Below, in pieces: positions 23,116 to 34,187 of a stretch of 64,000 bases of DNA. The notes under the pieces are model-generated. The model made no database searches and was not told the origin of the DNA. It saw nothing but the letters and a program-made list of their open reading frames with translations. The stretch is taken from NCBI GenBank assembly GCA_005406025.1, contig BGZK01000005.1, positions 1,602,867 through 1,666,866 on the forward strand, given 5' to 3'. The DNA comes from Eumeta japonica (Eukaryota > Arthropoda > Insecta > Lepidoptera > Psychidae). How positions within the stretch are numbered: the first letter of the stretch is position 1; each line of letters starts with the position of its first letter. The position numbers were made by a program, and so were the translations under genes.

Positions 23116-23121
23116 GATAAT

Positions 23122-23592
23122 TATTCCGATATTCAACAAAAAATGAAAAATTATAATATAACTGTTTATAAGAAATCAATTCAATTGGGAAAAACGTTGA
23201 TTTTCAGCAATTTTTATATTTCAAAAAATTGTAACTGCTAAAAGCGTAGAAATACGGTTATAGATGTGAGGATCTTTTTTTCTTCAAAATAATTCAAAAA
23301 CTATATGAAAAAAATTGCTGAAAAAAAAACTATTTTTTACAGCTTCATTTGCTTTAAATACTCTAAATATGTAACAACTTCAGTAGAAGTCGACTGTCAT
23401 ATTACACTTTTAGAATCAGAAGAACCTTCTTGACATGATAAAAAAATATTCTGAGAACAATTTTTTGGAACGAATGCGCCAGTATGCCGTGCTCTAAATA
23501 ACTATATTCAAGAGGTATGTAATGTTCAATATCACACGGTGGTACGAAACCCTTCGTGAGCGAGTCCAAAAAGCACTTGGCCGGTTTCCTTC
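23122..23592 (+). repeat. Dispersed repeat pair, copy B, with CACTTGGCCGG end
   Basis: This copy matches copy A at 19262-19645 and continues to a clear right end, GAGCGAGTCCAAAAAGCACT followed by TGGCCGGTTT. It is therefore tied to the lepidopteran retroposon type that closes this way. The GTACGAAACCC just before the end corresponds to the GGTACGGAACCC word usual in that type. Confidence 0.7.
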
Positions 23593-24500
23593 ACATTAAA
23601 CATTAACTTACATACATATTAGAATCATCACAACGGTTTCGGAACCCTTTACATAATTTTTTTTCTAAATTTATTCAATCGTTTTTATTTACTTGCACAC
23701 AATTTATCTTTTAAATATTTTTGACTATACTTCAGGTGATATTTTTAAAAAACAATAACCGACCTCTGTAGTCTGATTTTAAATTATCAATAATAAATTT
23801 TATATTATTTTAAAACAAGTCTTAGACATGGATATGATCCTCATAGACTCTAGAAATATATTGGCTAGGGTGTACACAAAGAATTCTACTACTAATTATG
23901 TCCATACATCATATAACCAAGAATATCTTAACACTGTTATAAGTGACATGTAATAAGTTTAGTTTTAAGTTTCCACACATTGTAATATATTAACTGTTAC
24001 CATTGATCTTAAATAAAGCTCGACACTCATAAGAATAATGAATGGGTCTGTATACTCTCATCAAAACAAGCCGCACGAGCCCAAGCTATTTCAATAACCC
24101 GTTCAACAGAGCGATCCATGATATCGGATCTTTTTTTCTTTAAATTTTGATTGATTACAGACAAGAGTTAAAGAACTGCCATGTATTGAGCTCTCCCTGA
24201 TGAAGGATCTTTCAAGCTGATGATTGACAAAGCCCGATAGAGACGGATGATTTTATTTTAGAGAATATGATAGTTGAACTTATATTTTATAAGGCGTTCA
24301 TGAAAACACGTACCGTTCGTGTGTGAAGTTTTGACTACAACTCTATACAAGTCTCATTCGAATCACTTGTTTTTGTTATCAGTGAAGTATATAGATAAAA
24401 TATTAAATAATTGTTCCGAAATGCGTACACGTAGTCTTTTTTTTTGTTCGAAAAGCTTAGCATCTTAAAAACAGCGAAGCGTCCAGCTTTTCGAAGTGAA
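23593..24500. other. AT-rich non-coding DNA
   Basis: No gene, array or shared repeat was recognised. Confidence 0.4.
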
Positions 24501-24519
24501 ATCGATTAAAAATAACTTT

Positions 24520-24830
24520 TAGGCGTAACTACAGCATACGTACGCACATTTAAAACTGTGTAAGCGTGGCCATCTGGTCTCTTCCGAATTAGACGGGGCA
24601 CATCAAAGCGAGACGCCCTCAAAAATACACCTTGGCGCGTACAGTGTGCGCCTCGCTTACACGAGAATCCAGCCATACCGACTACTCGTATACGAAGAAA
24701 GTTAAGTCCGACCGCGTCTCGTCTATTGAGGGTTCCGCCGGCTCGGAACAGGCGGTCCGGTCCGTTTTCTGTAAGAAAACGTAATTCAACCGACATTTCT
24801 AATGTTCCGACGCTCAATAAACTTAACACA
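24520..24830. other. GC-rich island with 107-codon minus-strand frame
   Basis: About 300 bases are clearly GC- and CpG-richer than the flanks. A minus-strand frame (24829-24506) runs through it for 107 codons with an arginine-rich translation. I do not recognise it and there is no paralogue in the window. On the plus strand the frame is also open for much of its length, which shows that composition, not coding, may keep stops away. It could be an exon, a promoter CpG patch, or a transposon internal region. Confidence 0.25.
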
Positions 24831-24929
24831 CTTTATGGAGCGTGTTTTGGTACAATTAGTACGGTTTATTTATTTATTACAATCGTAGATATTACACAAT
24901 AGCTTTTATTGTTTTGTATGAAACGAAGG

Positions 24930-25300
24930 TTATGAAAAAGGGAGGTGGTTCTACGATTAAGGGTATTTGAACTACCAAGTACCGCGTTCGATGCTGTTCG
25001 CGAGCGGATCCAACAATAATGCTTTTGATTTGTGACATATTAAACCGCTCGCTCCTTGTCTCGGGGTTGTATCGATAAACGTCACTCAAACGATGAGCCA
25101 TCTCGGGACGTGACGTGAGAGCGAGACATGTATTAATTTGTATAGCGAAGCACTATAATTGTCTCGCTCTATACATCCTGTCAAGATGAAACGCCGCCCT
25201 TAAGGGTGCTTCATTAATACGGCCATCGGGGGGCAGGTTTAAGCCGAAGTCGCCGTCGCGGCGGTGGTGGCGACCGCCGGCGGTCCCGACGTCGTATGTC
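24930..25300. other. CpG-rich island with hairpin
   Basis: The right part (25220-25300) is the most GC-rich short segment of the window, with CGCGGCGGTGGTGGCGACCG and CCGGCGGTCCCGACG. A nested hairpin lies at 25119-25169: GAGCGAGACA pairs with TGTCTCGCTC, and inside them TATAG pairs with CTATA around CGAAGCA. The 78-codon minus frame at 25214-25450 encodes only arginine- and proline-rich low-complexity sequence where it crosses the island. A promoter or a mobile-element end are both possible. Confidence 0.3.
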
Positions 25301-25739
25301 AAACGTTATCGCGTGCTTTACTATTTTGAATAAAAAATAGAATGAAAAAAAAAGTGAACCGTCACGGGACGCCTGACAGATGTGATACATCGAGTTTGTA
25401 CAAGTAATATGCATTAAAGACAAGATTACGGTGGGAACTAAATATAGCATAATGGAAAAATTAAATATGACGGATTTTTTACAGAAAATGCTGACTATTT
25501 ATTTAATAAACATTTATCTTCATTAAATACAAAAATTCAATATTAATTTTAAGTTGCCAGTTGTTAATTCATTTCATCTGTGACTCCAGTAATAGTTATA
25601 TTCGATGTTTCCTCTGACCGTATTACTGTGACAATTGCTTGTCACTATAATAATTAACAATAAATAAAAATTGATTATTAATAATCAATTATTAATCAAA
25701 AATACAATCATATTAATCAAAATGTAGTAATGTGTATGG

Positions 25740-26022
25740 TGTGGCGACAGGTCGCCACGCTATACTATAGATATATACAGTCCACAGGTAGTAGTGTGCG
25801 ACTGTACGACTCCCTTCTCACACAGTCCGATGGTGTATTTTACTATGTAATGGTATATATATATATATACCATTATATATATATATATATATTGTATACA
25901 ATACAATACAATTGTATAGCGTGGCGACCCGTCGCCACACAGTGCATTCTACTATAAATAGACTGTACATATACCCTAGTGTAGCGCGGCGACCCGTCGC
26001 GACGGCAAGCGTCGCCACGCCA
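25740..26022. repeat. Three GC palindrome modules around AT repeats
   Basis: GTGGCGAC-AG-GTCGCCAC (25741-25758) and GTGGCGAC-CC-GTCGCCAC (25921-25938) are perfect palindromes with 8-bp arms. A third, GCGAC-CC-GTCGC (25989-26000), has lost the outer pairs and is followed by GCGTCGCCACGCC (26010-26021). After the first two, a TACTATAGATATATACAGT or TACTATAAATAGACTGTAC tail follows, so this is a tandem unit with a conserved stem. Between modules lies a 26-bp perfect AT palindrome (25849-25874). Peptides such as WRxVAT in several frames are only translations of the repeat. Confidence 0.85.
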
Positions 26023-26044
26023 ACAATCAGGTTTTCCTGCACCT

Positions 26045-27320
26045 ATAGATGTTTCACTTCAAAAATTCAAAAATAACATATTTTACAAAAAAAAAATATT
26101 TTAAAGTTACTCCGTCACTCCTGTTCTCTGCGTTCCGAATTTGATAGCCTCAGAGTTATAATTTATGAAACTTTGTCTAGCGAGCTGTATGGTGTATTAA
26201 GTTTCCTTATATGGATCCGATTTAAAAATTATTAATTTTTTTTTTGTGTGTGAGTTTAAAATGAATTAACCTTTTTTTTTCCTTTTTCTAATACATGTAA
26301 AAACAAATAAACTTATTTTTTTTCAATGTATAATGTCTAAAGTCTAAAAATTCTATTCATTCCTCAAGTTTTATGTCTAAAGCCTACTAAGTTTTTTTTT
26401 CTATATTGCTATTGCTACAATGGCGTCCTCATAAATTCGGTTACAATATTATTTTTATGACATTCCATTTGACATCATATTTCGATGCACATATTTTAGA
26501 ACACGCCCATAAGAGCATATTTTCAAATCCTATGTATTTCAAATCCCATGTATATACTTTTAAATATTCACTTAATTTCGCTCAACGACATTATACATAT
26601 GACAAAGGACGTCCATATTTAAAGAAAAATTAAAATGAACCCTCATATTTTTATCCGCAAGGGTCAAGTTCAAAACGTATTCCAGTTAAGATAAATGCTA
26701 TTTTTTGCCCGCCACGAATATAAATTGTTTTTTTTTTCTCCTATAAATTTCTACAAAAATATGTTTTGTAATTTGGTCCGTACATTCAATGTTGACTCAT
26801 CTATTTAGCTATTTCACCGCTAAAAATATATTCAATTATGTATTCGAATCTACAAAAAGAAATATTACGGAAATACAAATTAGCACATGGGTGCGGCCCT
26901 TATTTTAATTGAAATATTCCATAGACTAGGAGATAAATAAAAGAAACCTTTATATAAATTTCTGACTTTAACGCTCTGTATTAAATACTTGACGTATAAT
27001 GAACATTTCAATTGAAGTCAGGTAAAAAATGCATTCAAGGTAATTAATGTACTTATTGAGTAAATGTTAATCGGTCTCGGTATTTTTTTTATAAGCTACG
27101 TGATCAGTGTACAGTTCTTCGGCACTGAGCGTGGTAGAGAAACGAAATAGATTTGTTTATAATTTGTAAAATATAATTAATTTGAGTTCATTATACTTGA
27201 GAGCATGTTTAATAATTATGATTGATTATGAATGTATTGACAATGAAAAAATAATTACAATTTTTATGATAATTCAATTTAATTCATTAACGAATAAATA
27301 AAACGCAGGTGTATTTGCAT
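26045..27320. other. AT-rich non-coding DNA
   Basis: Long T runs and short frames (for example 26406-26633, 75 codons) occur, but nothing is recognisable. No shared repeat was noticed. Confidence 0.4.
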
Positions 27321-27329
27321 TTTATTCCT

Positions 27330-27602
27330 TAGCGAAGAAAATGTATTTTGTGGTGGTTTGGCCATCTGGAGGAGAAGAATGGGAATAGACTGACAGAACA
27401 AATCTGTGCAGTAAATGTGTGCGTTGTAAAGGTCGGCGAAAGTCGCCCTAGAAAATCTTATGTAGACCACATTTGTGGTATATTAAAAAAGGGCCAAATT
27501 TTAATCGGTTGTGGGTAACCGACGAGCTTGCATGAAAGTCTGTGGCCTCTGTCTACCCCTCTGGGAAATATAGTATATATACATACATACGTTAAAAATT
27601 AT
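27330..27602 (+). mobile_element. LINE endonuclease-reverse transcriptase, 3' end relic (KVG..RPRKSY lineage)
   Basis: One plus-strand frame from 27357 to 27507 reads FGHLEEKNGNRLTEQIC, then VKVGESRPRKSYVDH and ICGILKKGQIL before a TAA. This is the C-terminal end of a lepidopteran non-LTR reverse transcriptase lineage, which usually has RWFGHLERM, RLTKQIYRA, KVGKGRPRKSY and GILKKGQ. After a frameshift the next bases give RRACMK, the final coding block, and GGCCTCTGTCTACCCCTCT, the typical start of the 3' tail. The copy ends near ATACATACATACG at 27600. The minus-strand frame at 27279-27470 is its antisense shadow. It is 5'-truncated and dead. Confidence 0.82.
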
Positions 27603-27689
27603 CTGAAAACACTTCGTACATCGTTGCCGATCGTTTGTAGAAGAAAAACATGTAATAAATCTGCCTGGCAATATAAATTTGTGTAAGGA

Positions 27690-27872
27690 CATAAAGATAA
27701 TGTGGCGCGCTGCCGGCTCCAATAAAGATAAGTGTGTCGGACGAAAACCGGTTGTCGAAGCCGCGACTGCGCACAGCCTGGACGCGGGCCGAGGATCCAC
27801 GGCGCCGCCGCGGCAGGAAATGGTGTCTCCGCATGGACTGCATGGCGAAGGTGCTGTTATCGATGGACGTTC
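27690..27872. other. GC-rich island immediately after LINE relic
   Basis: About 180 bases are GC-rich, with GACGCGGGCCGAGGATCCAC and GGCGCCGCCGCGGCAGG. Frames are open on both strands (minus 99 and 83 codons, plus 67 codons), which points to composition more than coding. A short exon or promoter is possible. There is no match elsewhere in the window. Confidence 0.25.
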
Positions 27873-27889
27873 AAAGCTTTAAAAAATGA

Positions 27890-28665
27890 TTAATTCAACA
27901 TGTAATACTGAACTGGAGTCAATTATAAAAAAAATAAGTAAATTTATTTTTAGACGCTTGTCCGCAACTTGCAGTAAAATGCGGCTTGCAACCGACCGCT
28001 CACCCTCCAATACGCCGTTCCACTACAAAAAACTTATCCAACATATTGAATATTAATTCGAGGGGTTTGATAGAACTTCGAACGGTTGTGTGAGGATTTA
28101 TAGTGGAGGAGCAGATGCGAGGGTTAGCGGTAGGATGCATGCTGCATGTTACTGTCTGTCGCAGGCAAGCGTCTAATTATAAATTTTCGTGAAATAACAC
28201 CTTACGCAATAGAATATTTATTTTTCTTATTACTAGCAGTGTGCCCGATGGTATTTCGCATAAAGCGATGTCTCAGGGACTGTCCGGTTTTTCCGAAATA
28301 ATATAGTTTTTTTCTCCTGCTCCGTTCATACCTTTTTTTTTATGCTTTAACTACGATGAGGATCGTAACAATATTATCATGACTATAATGTTCATATTTT
28401 ATTTTAACAATTATTTTGAACAGCCACATCGGTAATACATGGTCCGTTTTTAGTAATGCTATATGGGACCTGTTAGAATTTTTCTTCTTTACAAATTTGC
28501 AAATAAAATACTTTATTTGTTTAAATTACCAAAAAGCGGTTAATTATTTCACCAATATAATTCCTGTCTTATCCCCTTCATAAGAACAGATTCTCAACTA
28601 CTAAAAACTACGTTGGACATTATTATCAATATTCAATTTGGACAATAAATATTTCTGTATATTGT
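27890..28665. other. AT-rich DNA with a small retroposon edge
   Basis: No gene was found. ACTAGCAGTGTGCCCGATGG near 28234 resembles the ACTAGCTTTTGCCCGCGG edge at 61072, so a truncated copy of that retroposon (minus orientation) may start here. The remainder is bland. Confidence 0.3.
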
Positions 28666-28667
28666 TT

Positions 28668-28960
28668 TTTTTAGGGTTCCGTACCTAATATTTTTTTTTT
28701 AAAGGAACCCCTATAGGATCCCTGTTTTATATTGAGATACTTAAGTGTTTATGTATCTGTCCGTCTGTCACAGCCGATTTGCTCTGAATCTATTGGACTG
28801 GTTGATTAAGTTGGTATTCGGTGCACACGAATATGCCTGTGATCCAAACAGGGACGTGTAATGAAAATAAATGGATTTCAAATACGAGGCTCACTTTTGG
28901 GAGATAAATTGGAATATTAAAAAACAATTTTTGCGAACTATCAAATGAATGTACTTATTG
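28668..28960 (+). repeat. Dispersed repeat starting AGGGTTCCGTACC
   Basis: The left edge AGGGTTCCGTACC and GGAACCCCTATAGG form the inverted GGTTCC/GGAACC pair typical of this family. Then come CTGTCCGTCTGTCACAGCC, GTGATCCAAACAGGGACG and AATGAAAATAAATGG, which match 6290-6490. Coding capacity is absent. Confidence 0.7.
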
Positions 28961-29194
28961 AAAGAATCTCGAATATATATATTTTATATTATATTGTTTT
29001 AAAGTTATTTAAGAAAATATTTAAAAATCGGCCATTCTCCCTCCTTATCTCCGAAATTACTGCGTCTATAGTTATTTACTTATAGATTACAGGAAAACCT
29101 ATGGGAAACCTATAGTTAACTTCTTTTCGGTTCGTTCCAACGTCCAATATAAATTGACACTAGAATACGTCAGTGCAAACTTAATTAGTATTAT

Positions 29195-30366
29195 CCATAC
29201 TAATATTATGAATGCGGAAGTGTGTTTGTCTGTCTGTCTGTTACTTCTTCACGCTTAAACCGCTGAACCGATTTAGATGAAATTCGATATGGAAATAGTT
29301 TGAGTCCCGGGATAGGACATAGCCTACTTTTTGTGTGTATGTCTGTCTGTCTGTTCGTTTGTATCTTTTTTCATAACTCAACATTAGTTAAACTAATTTT
29401 AATGAACTTAAACGTATCAACAGACTATTCCATTTTATAATGTATAAGCTACGTGCAAAAGTGTCTCTGTCTGTCTGTCTGTTATGTCGTCACCCCTAAA
29501 TCGCTATATTTATTTGGATGAAATTTAGCATACAGATAGTCACCACAGTTAAACACAAAGAAACGGATATCAGCTTTTTTTTGTGATAGTTTGTCCAGTT
29601 ATATGTTTTATCATAGGCCAACAATAGTTAGATTGATTTTAATGAACTTTAATGTATTACTAAAGCACACAATTTTTTCATTGTATGTTTATCTGTATAA
29701 TCCTTGAAACTAGAAAATTTTAAAGACATAATTTTTTTTTTTTTGATGATCATACTTATTGTTTGCTTTGTTTAGAGAAAGAACGGTGTTAGAGAAGGCG
29801 ATAAGGATTGAGAGGGAGGCGAAGAAGTAAGAGAGAACCTACAATCCGATTTTAATTATATGATTAACAATAAGAGAGTCATAATAAATTAAAATTAACT
29901 ATAGATTTTACATTGCGTTTTTTTTTAAGTATTATATCCTATTATTAAAAAATTAAAAATGTGATGCTTTGCGTTGATGTTCGGTTATTTGTGACTCCAT
30001 TACGCATAAACGGCTGGACAGATTTAGATGAAATTTAGCACACAAGTGCAATATTTTCTGGATTATACGCATGATATTTTATACCTCCGACTAATTCGTT
30101 TCTGGGAAAATTAACAAAAACCAGAATCGATATCAAAATCTGGATCGATATGGTAATCCAGAGCGATTGAAGAAAAGAGAGGCGCAGAATTAAAATAAAG
30201 AACGTGACCGAATCGAAACTAACTGTAAAATCGTAACTTTAATCGAAAATGGGATCAGATTGGTATTAATGATAGCGAGATACTAATATAAAAAATGAGG
30301 AATTATATGTTATGTGTCTGTGGGTCTGATGTGTCCACGCGGACGGAGTCGCGGGCAAAAGCTAGT
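29195..30366 (+). repeat. Retroposon bounded by ACTAATATTATGAATG and CGGGCAAAAGCTAGT, copy 2
   Basis: The left edge is CCATACTAATATTATGAATG, followed by GTCTGTCTGTCTG and the conserved AAACCGCTGAACCGATTT-AGATGAA block. The right edge is GTCCACGCGGACGGAGTCGC then GGGCAAAAGCTAGTATAATG. A direct duplication within it repeats CATAACTCAACATTAGTTA (29372) as CATAGGCCAACAATAGTTA (about 29610). Before the right end are 150 bases of GAATCGATATC/GATCGATATGG-type degenerate minisatellite (30120-30260). Both edges are widespread in Lepidoptera. The length, about 1.17 kb, is the longest of this family here. Confidence 0.65.
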
Positions 30367-31440
30367 ATAATGTATATAGTAAATTTTACACCTAATATAG
30401 TGTCATTTAGTATTTAGCGAAGCAAACACGCGGTCAACCATTTCCATCGCTAGAAATGGTCGATGTAGTCTATGAAAAATCTTATCTCCAAGATTTAAAC
30501 CGAAGAGCGAAATGCGTGTTCTAAGGATTGGTTTATTCGTATGAAATAGTCGACGATAAAGGTTTTCACACAGAAAATATTGTTCGGAGAGTAATAAAAA
30601 CATATTTTAAACCGTTCGAGCGGTGTTCTCAATTCATTTCTAGAACTTTCGGTGTGACTCGCAAAATCGAATGGAAAAATGTCATTATTTCGTAGTTCGT
30701 ATACAACGCTCAAAATACGTCATAATGTGATAAAACAACCACTCGTTCAGAAGACAGAGAAGAACGAACGCGAAATTTAAGGGTTGAAATTACAATTAAG
30801 AATAGAAGTATTACACGGAAGAAAAAACCCGATACAAAGTGTAGCCGATCATATTCGTGGATAATTAAATAATCGGAAATTTTGCAATACCCTTTTCTAT
30901 CGAGTAATTGTTCAATGTCAATCTTTAATTTAATTAAGTTTTGTGTATCTATAAAGATCTTGTCGACTAGTTCACACACCGTCCCATAAACAAGTTGTGA
31001 GTTTGTGTAATCGGCCGACATGTAAGCCCAGTTTGTTTATATTTCTAGTGTGGAGTATATGTCAAACGCTATTTTTGTGGGTTTCTATTTTTTTAATAAA
31101 TTAAATTATCGCATATAAAATAATTAATAATTAATTTCGTATGATATAAGAAAATAAAGAACATGAAAATTTTCTCAGGCATTGCCTGCAGCCATTTGAA
31201 CTTTTTACTTTTGAGTTTTCCCATTCTATTTTTCACAAAAGAAATTAAATTAAAGAAAATTAAAGGAATTGAATTGTATTATTTTTTTTTATTTTTGGGT
31301 CGCTTTGGAGACACAGTGCTGTACAAACTCAAACAGAACTTGACAGAGTGTCAGTCGAAGGCAAATTATAGTGTTTGCGACAACACCAGTCACTAAATAT
31401 ACTAAAATAAATTCTACTGACTGTATAAACGGATCGACAA
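30367..31440. other. Non-coding DNA with overlapping unrecognised minus-strand frames
   Basis: Minus-strand frames of 103 (31021-30710), 72 and 66 codons follow each other between 31021 and 30403 in different phases. The translations show no domain I recognise. They could be a decayed unknown gene, but equally AT-rich chance. A 77-codon plus frame at 31163-31396 begins with a hydrophobic stretch but lacks support. Confidence 0.25.
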
Positions 31441-31520
31441 TTTTGATTCGGCTTCCGGCCGCCAGGGCGCGCTTTTACGACACGATAAACCGCGGCGGAA
31501 TTAACAAAAGGTCATCTCTG
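31441..31520. other. Short GC-rich patch
   Basis: GGCTTCCGGCCGCCAGGGCG and ATAAACCGCGGCGGAATTAA stand out from AT-rich DNA. No frame or motif allows a call. Confidence 0.25.
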
Positions 31521-32616
31521 TTTTATACCGCTACAGAACCCTCATAATACTTCACCTATAAAAACATTTGATAAGTCAGCGAAAAAGTCATATAAAAAAC
31601 AGTAGTTCCACACCCCACCGCGACGTCGTGCGCTTTGATATTCGTGTCTTTTCTTTCTACAAATAATAGGTGGGATTTTATTTAGCTAGGTACACAATTC
31701 TATAGTTTCGAGACGTAGATCTCTCATAGAAAAGTTGATAAAAACTTGACATAATTTATTATTAAAAACACGTGACTCAATAATTTTTTTCTTAAAAATG
31801 TTTTTCTTGGCCCTGTAGGTCATCTCCGAAACTTGAAACTTTCTGCTATGATGTTTAACGATATGTTTTTGAGCTCCTTGAAATATAAATATTATCTATG
31901 ACTTTTTGAGGTCAAAATTTTTAAACAGGTTTACTTATTAGGGAGTCCCTGAAACTTCTTTCTACTTTCGAGCTCAAAGTACTAAAAATGAAAGAGTACT
32001 AAATTATTAAGCTTATTATATTCAAAACATCGGTTTCATCGCTTTTTCAAGCTTTCCGAACTCACAAATATAGTTTTATTACGTTTTGAACTCTTACGAT
32101 TGAAAAATTTATATGGATAAAAAAAACCACATTTTTTTTTTAATTTTTCTACTATAATATCATTAAAATACGTTGTTTGGTTTTGATTTGTTCTATGGCA
32201 TCCGATGTAGTTTTTTAAACAGAAAAATATGTAACCCAAATTACCTAACATCTTTGAAAAACAAACATTTTAGGAAGAACATTTTTTTAACTATCTTTCA
32301 TTAACTGTATCTTTTGAACGATTGAACCGATTTAGATACAATTTGTGACAATCGACGCTGCTTTTAAAAAAAAACCAACTGGTTTAATTTTAGAATTTAT
32401 AGTAGTATATAGGTAGAAAAACTTAAAACATATTCTAAAAAAACAATTTTTGAAAAACATGTCTTTAACAAATTTCTTGAGTAAATGAACAGATTTTGAT
32501 GAATGCTGTCAACGTTGTTTTTTTTTAAGAACAACATTTTGACAAAATATTGTAAAAAAATGCTTCTTAAGAATTTTTCTACGACAGTATTTCGCACGCA
32601 TTGGCTTTAAGAATTC

Positions 32617-33960
32617 TACAACAGAAAGCTAATTGTACTTAGGAGACACGCTTAAACTAGTAATGAACTATTCATTACAACAGAGACTATAATGAATGGA
32701 TCACATTAGTACAGAGCAAAGTAGCGACTAAAAAAAGCTGTGGATAAACTTTATCAACTCGTAGAAATGGACACTGAAAACCTGCACCTCGCAAAGGAAA
32801 TAAAGAATGAAAGATTAAAGGAAGATAAGATTTAGTAAAGAAGAATTTCTTTTAAGAAGAGCTCGACACCATCTAATAGATATTGCTTTAAGATCAAGTA
32901 CAAGAAAATTAAGTTGAACTCTCCAGTTACACATGAGAGAATTTTAAAGACAGGAATGAGTTATGACAGTAGTAAGTAATAAAAATGGGCTGCACGAAAT
33001 TAATAAGGTTGTAGCTGAACTTTGCTGATTTTCACAACATTAAAAATCTGCACCAAGCGAAGGGAAATGAAGAATGAATCGATCGATTGAAGAAACTAAT
33101 TAAGAAAAAATAAATTCGTCATCATTTGCTTGAATCCGTTTTAAGATCTACTACAACAGAAATGTAGTTATACTCGATACACTCGCTAAGACGAAACAAG
33201 AGTTACTGTTACAGGAATTACGAAAAATGAACGACATTATTGCAGAGCACACTAGAGATTACAAAGATTATGAATGATCTTTACCAATTCTCAACAACGG
33301 ACATTGAAAATATGCACTAAATGAATAAAAAGAAGAACGAAGAATTAAGAGAAGGAAAACATTAGGAAATAAGAATTTCTTTCTAAACAAAAGCCTGACA
33401 CCACATAATGAACACCGTTTTAAGAGCTACTACAACAGAAAGAAAAAGAAAAATTAGACGTCCTAATTACACATTAGAGAAAGACTTGTGTAGACCGAGC
33501 TACTACAACAGGAACCAAGAAGAAGAGGTGACCATAGTACAGAGCAAAGCGGAAACTCAAATGGCTGTCGATGAAATTTGTCAACTCCTTAACAGAGTTA
33601 AGAGAGATAAACTATTCATCAAGCTGTGAACTTTCACAGCTTGATGAAAAGTTAATCTTTCATTGTTTACTTAAACAATGAAAGATTGACTGAAGAAAAA
33701 TCCAGAAAAGATTTGTTTAAGAGCTCGAAATCATCTACTCAAGGTATTCTACAATAGAAAGTTATTTACACTTGGGAGGCTCGCTTAAAAAGACAATAGT
33801 TTTACAACAGGAATCAAGAAGAATAAACAACATTAGCATAGAGTACATTACAAATTAGAAAGGCTGCAGATGAATTGTTCCAACTCTCACAAATGGATGT
33901 CAAAACCTGCACCAAGCAAAGGAAACGAAGAACGAAAGAGAAACAGAAGGAACATACCCT
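32617..33960 (+). repeat. Long-unit tandem array, about 278 bp per unit, copy 2
   Basis: The anchor CTACAACAGAAA occurs at 32617, degraded at 32895, and at 33151, 33429 and 33749. A second anchor, GGCTGCAGATGAA, occurs in variants at 32738, 33010, 33266, 33564 and 33863. Units are thus about 256-320 bases, five in all. Blocks such as CTGCACCAAGCAAAGGAAA and AAGAATGAAAGATTAAAGG recur. The complement forms the array at 6770-7950. Confidence 0.8.
33613..33690. repeat. Two adjacent hairpins inside one array unit
   Basis: TTCATCAAGCTGTGAA (33613-33628) and its exact complement (33631-33646) flank CT. Immediately after, AATCTTTCA...TTGTTTA pairs with AAACAATGAAAGATT (about 33652-33687), near-perfect with a small bulge. 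Other array units lack both, which explains the longer spacing of this unit. Confidence 0.8.
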
Positions 33961-34163
33961 CCCCACTGTATTTATTGGCACACTATAGTATCTATCACCT
34001 ATCCCGAATCCAGTTTTTGGCTAAAGGTTGTACGAATACCGGCTGGCTCTACACTCCCGTCATTCCTAATCCTAGCTAGAACCTACACTCCTCCAAATAA
34101 TTACGCTCCCTTCGCGTATCGGGACTTGTCCCTTTCAGTCACTGCGACTGGCTGAAGGTTGAG

Positions 34164-34187
34164 CGATGATGATGATGATGATGATGA
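34164..34187 (+). repeat. GAT/ATG trinucleotide tail
   Basis: A pure run of GATGATGATGATGATGATGA ends the composite retroposon, comparable to the simple-repeat tails of LINEs and SINEs. The same tail, less pure, ends the copies at 6491 (complement) and 45016-45045. Confidence 0.95.

Noticed and set aside
25730..26042. Possible repeat protein with recurring WRxVAT peptides
   Set aside because: The peptide recurs in frames on both strands because the DNA contains the palindrome GTGGCGAC-NN-GTCGCCAC; AT dinucleotides fill the rest.
27279..27470. Minus-strand 63-codon frame with plausible-looking sequence
   Set aside because: It is the exact antisense of the LINE relic read on the plus strand with family motifs in order.
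30403..31021. Chain of overlapping minus-strand frames suggesting a broken gene
   Set aside because: Phases do not join into any recognisable protein, and AT-rich chance frames of this size occur throughout the window.
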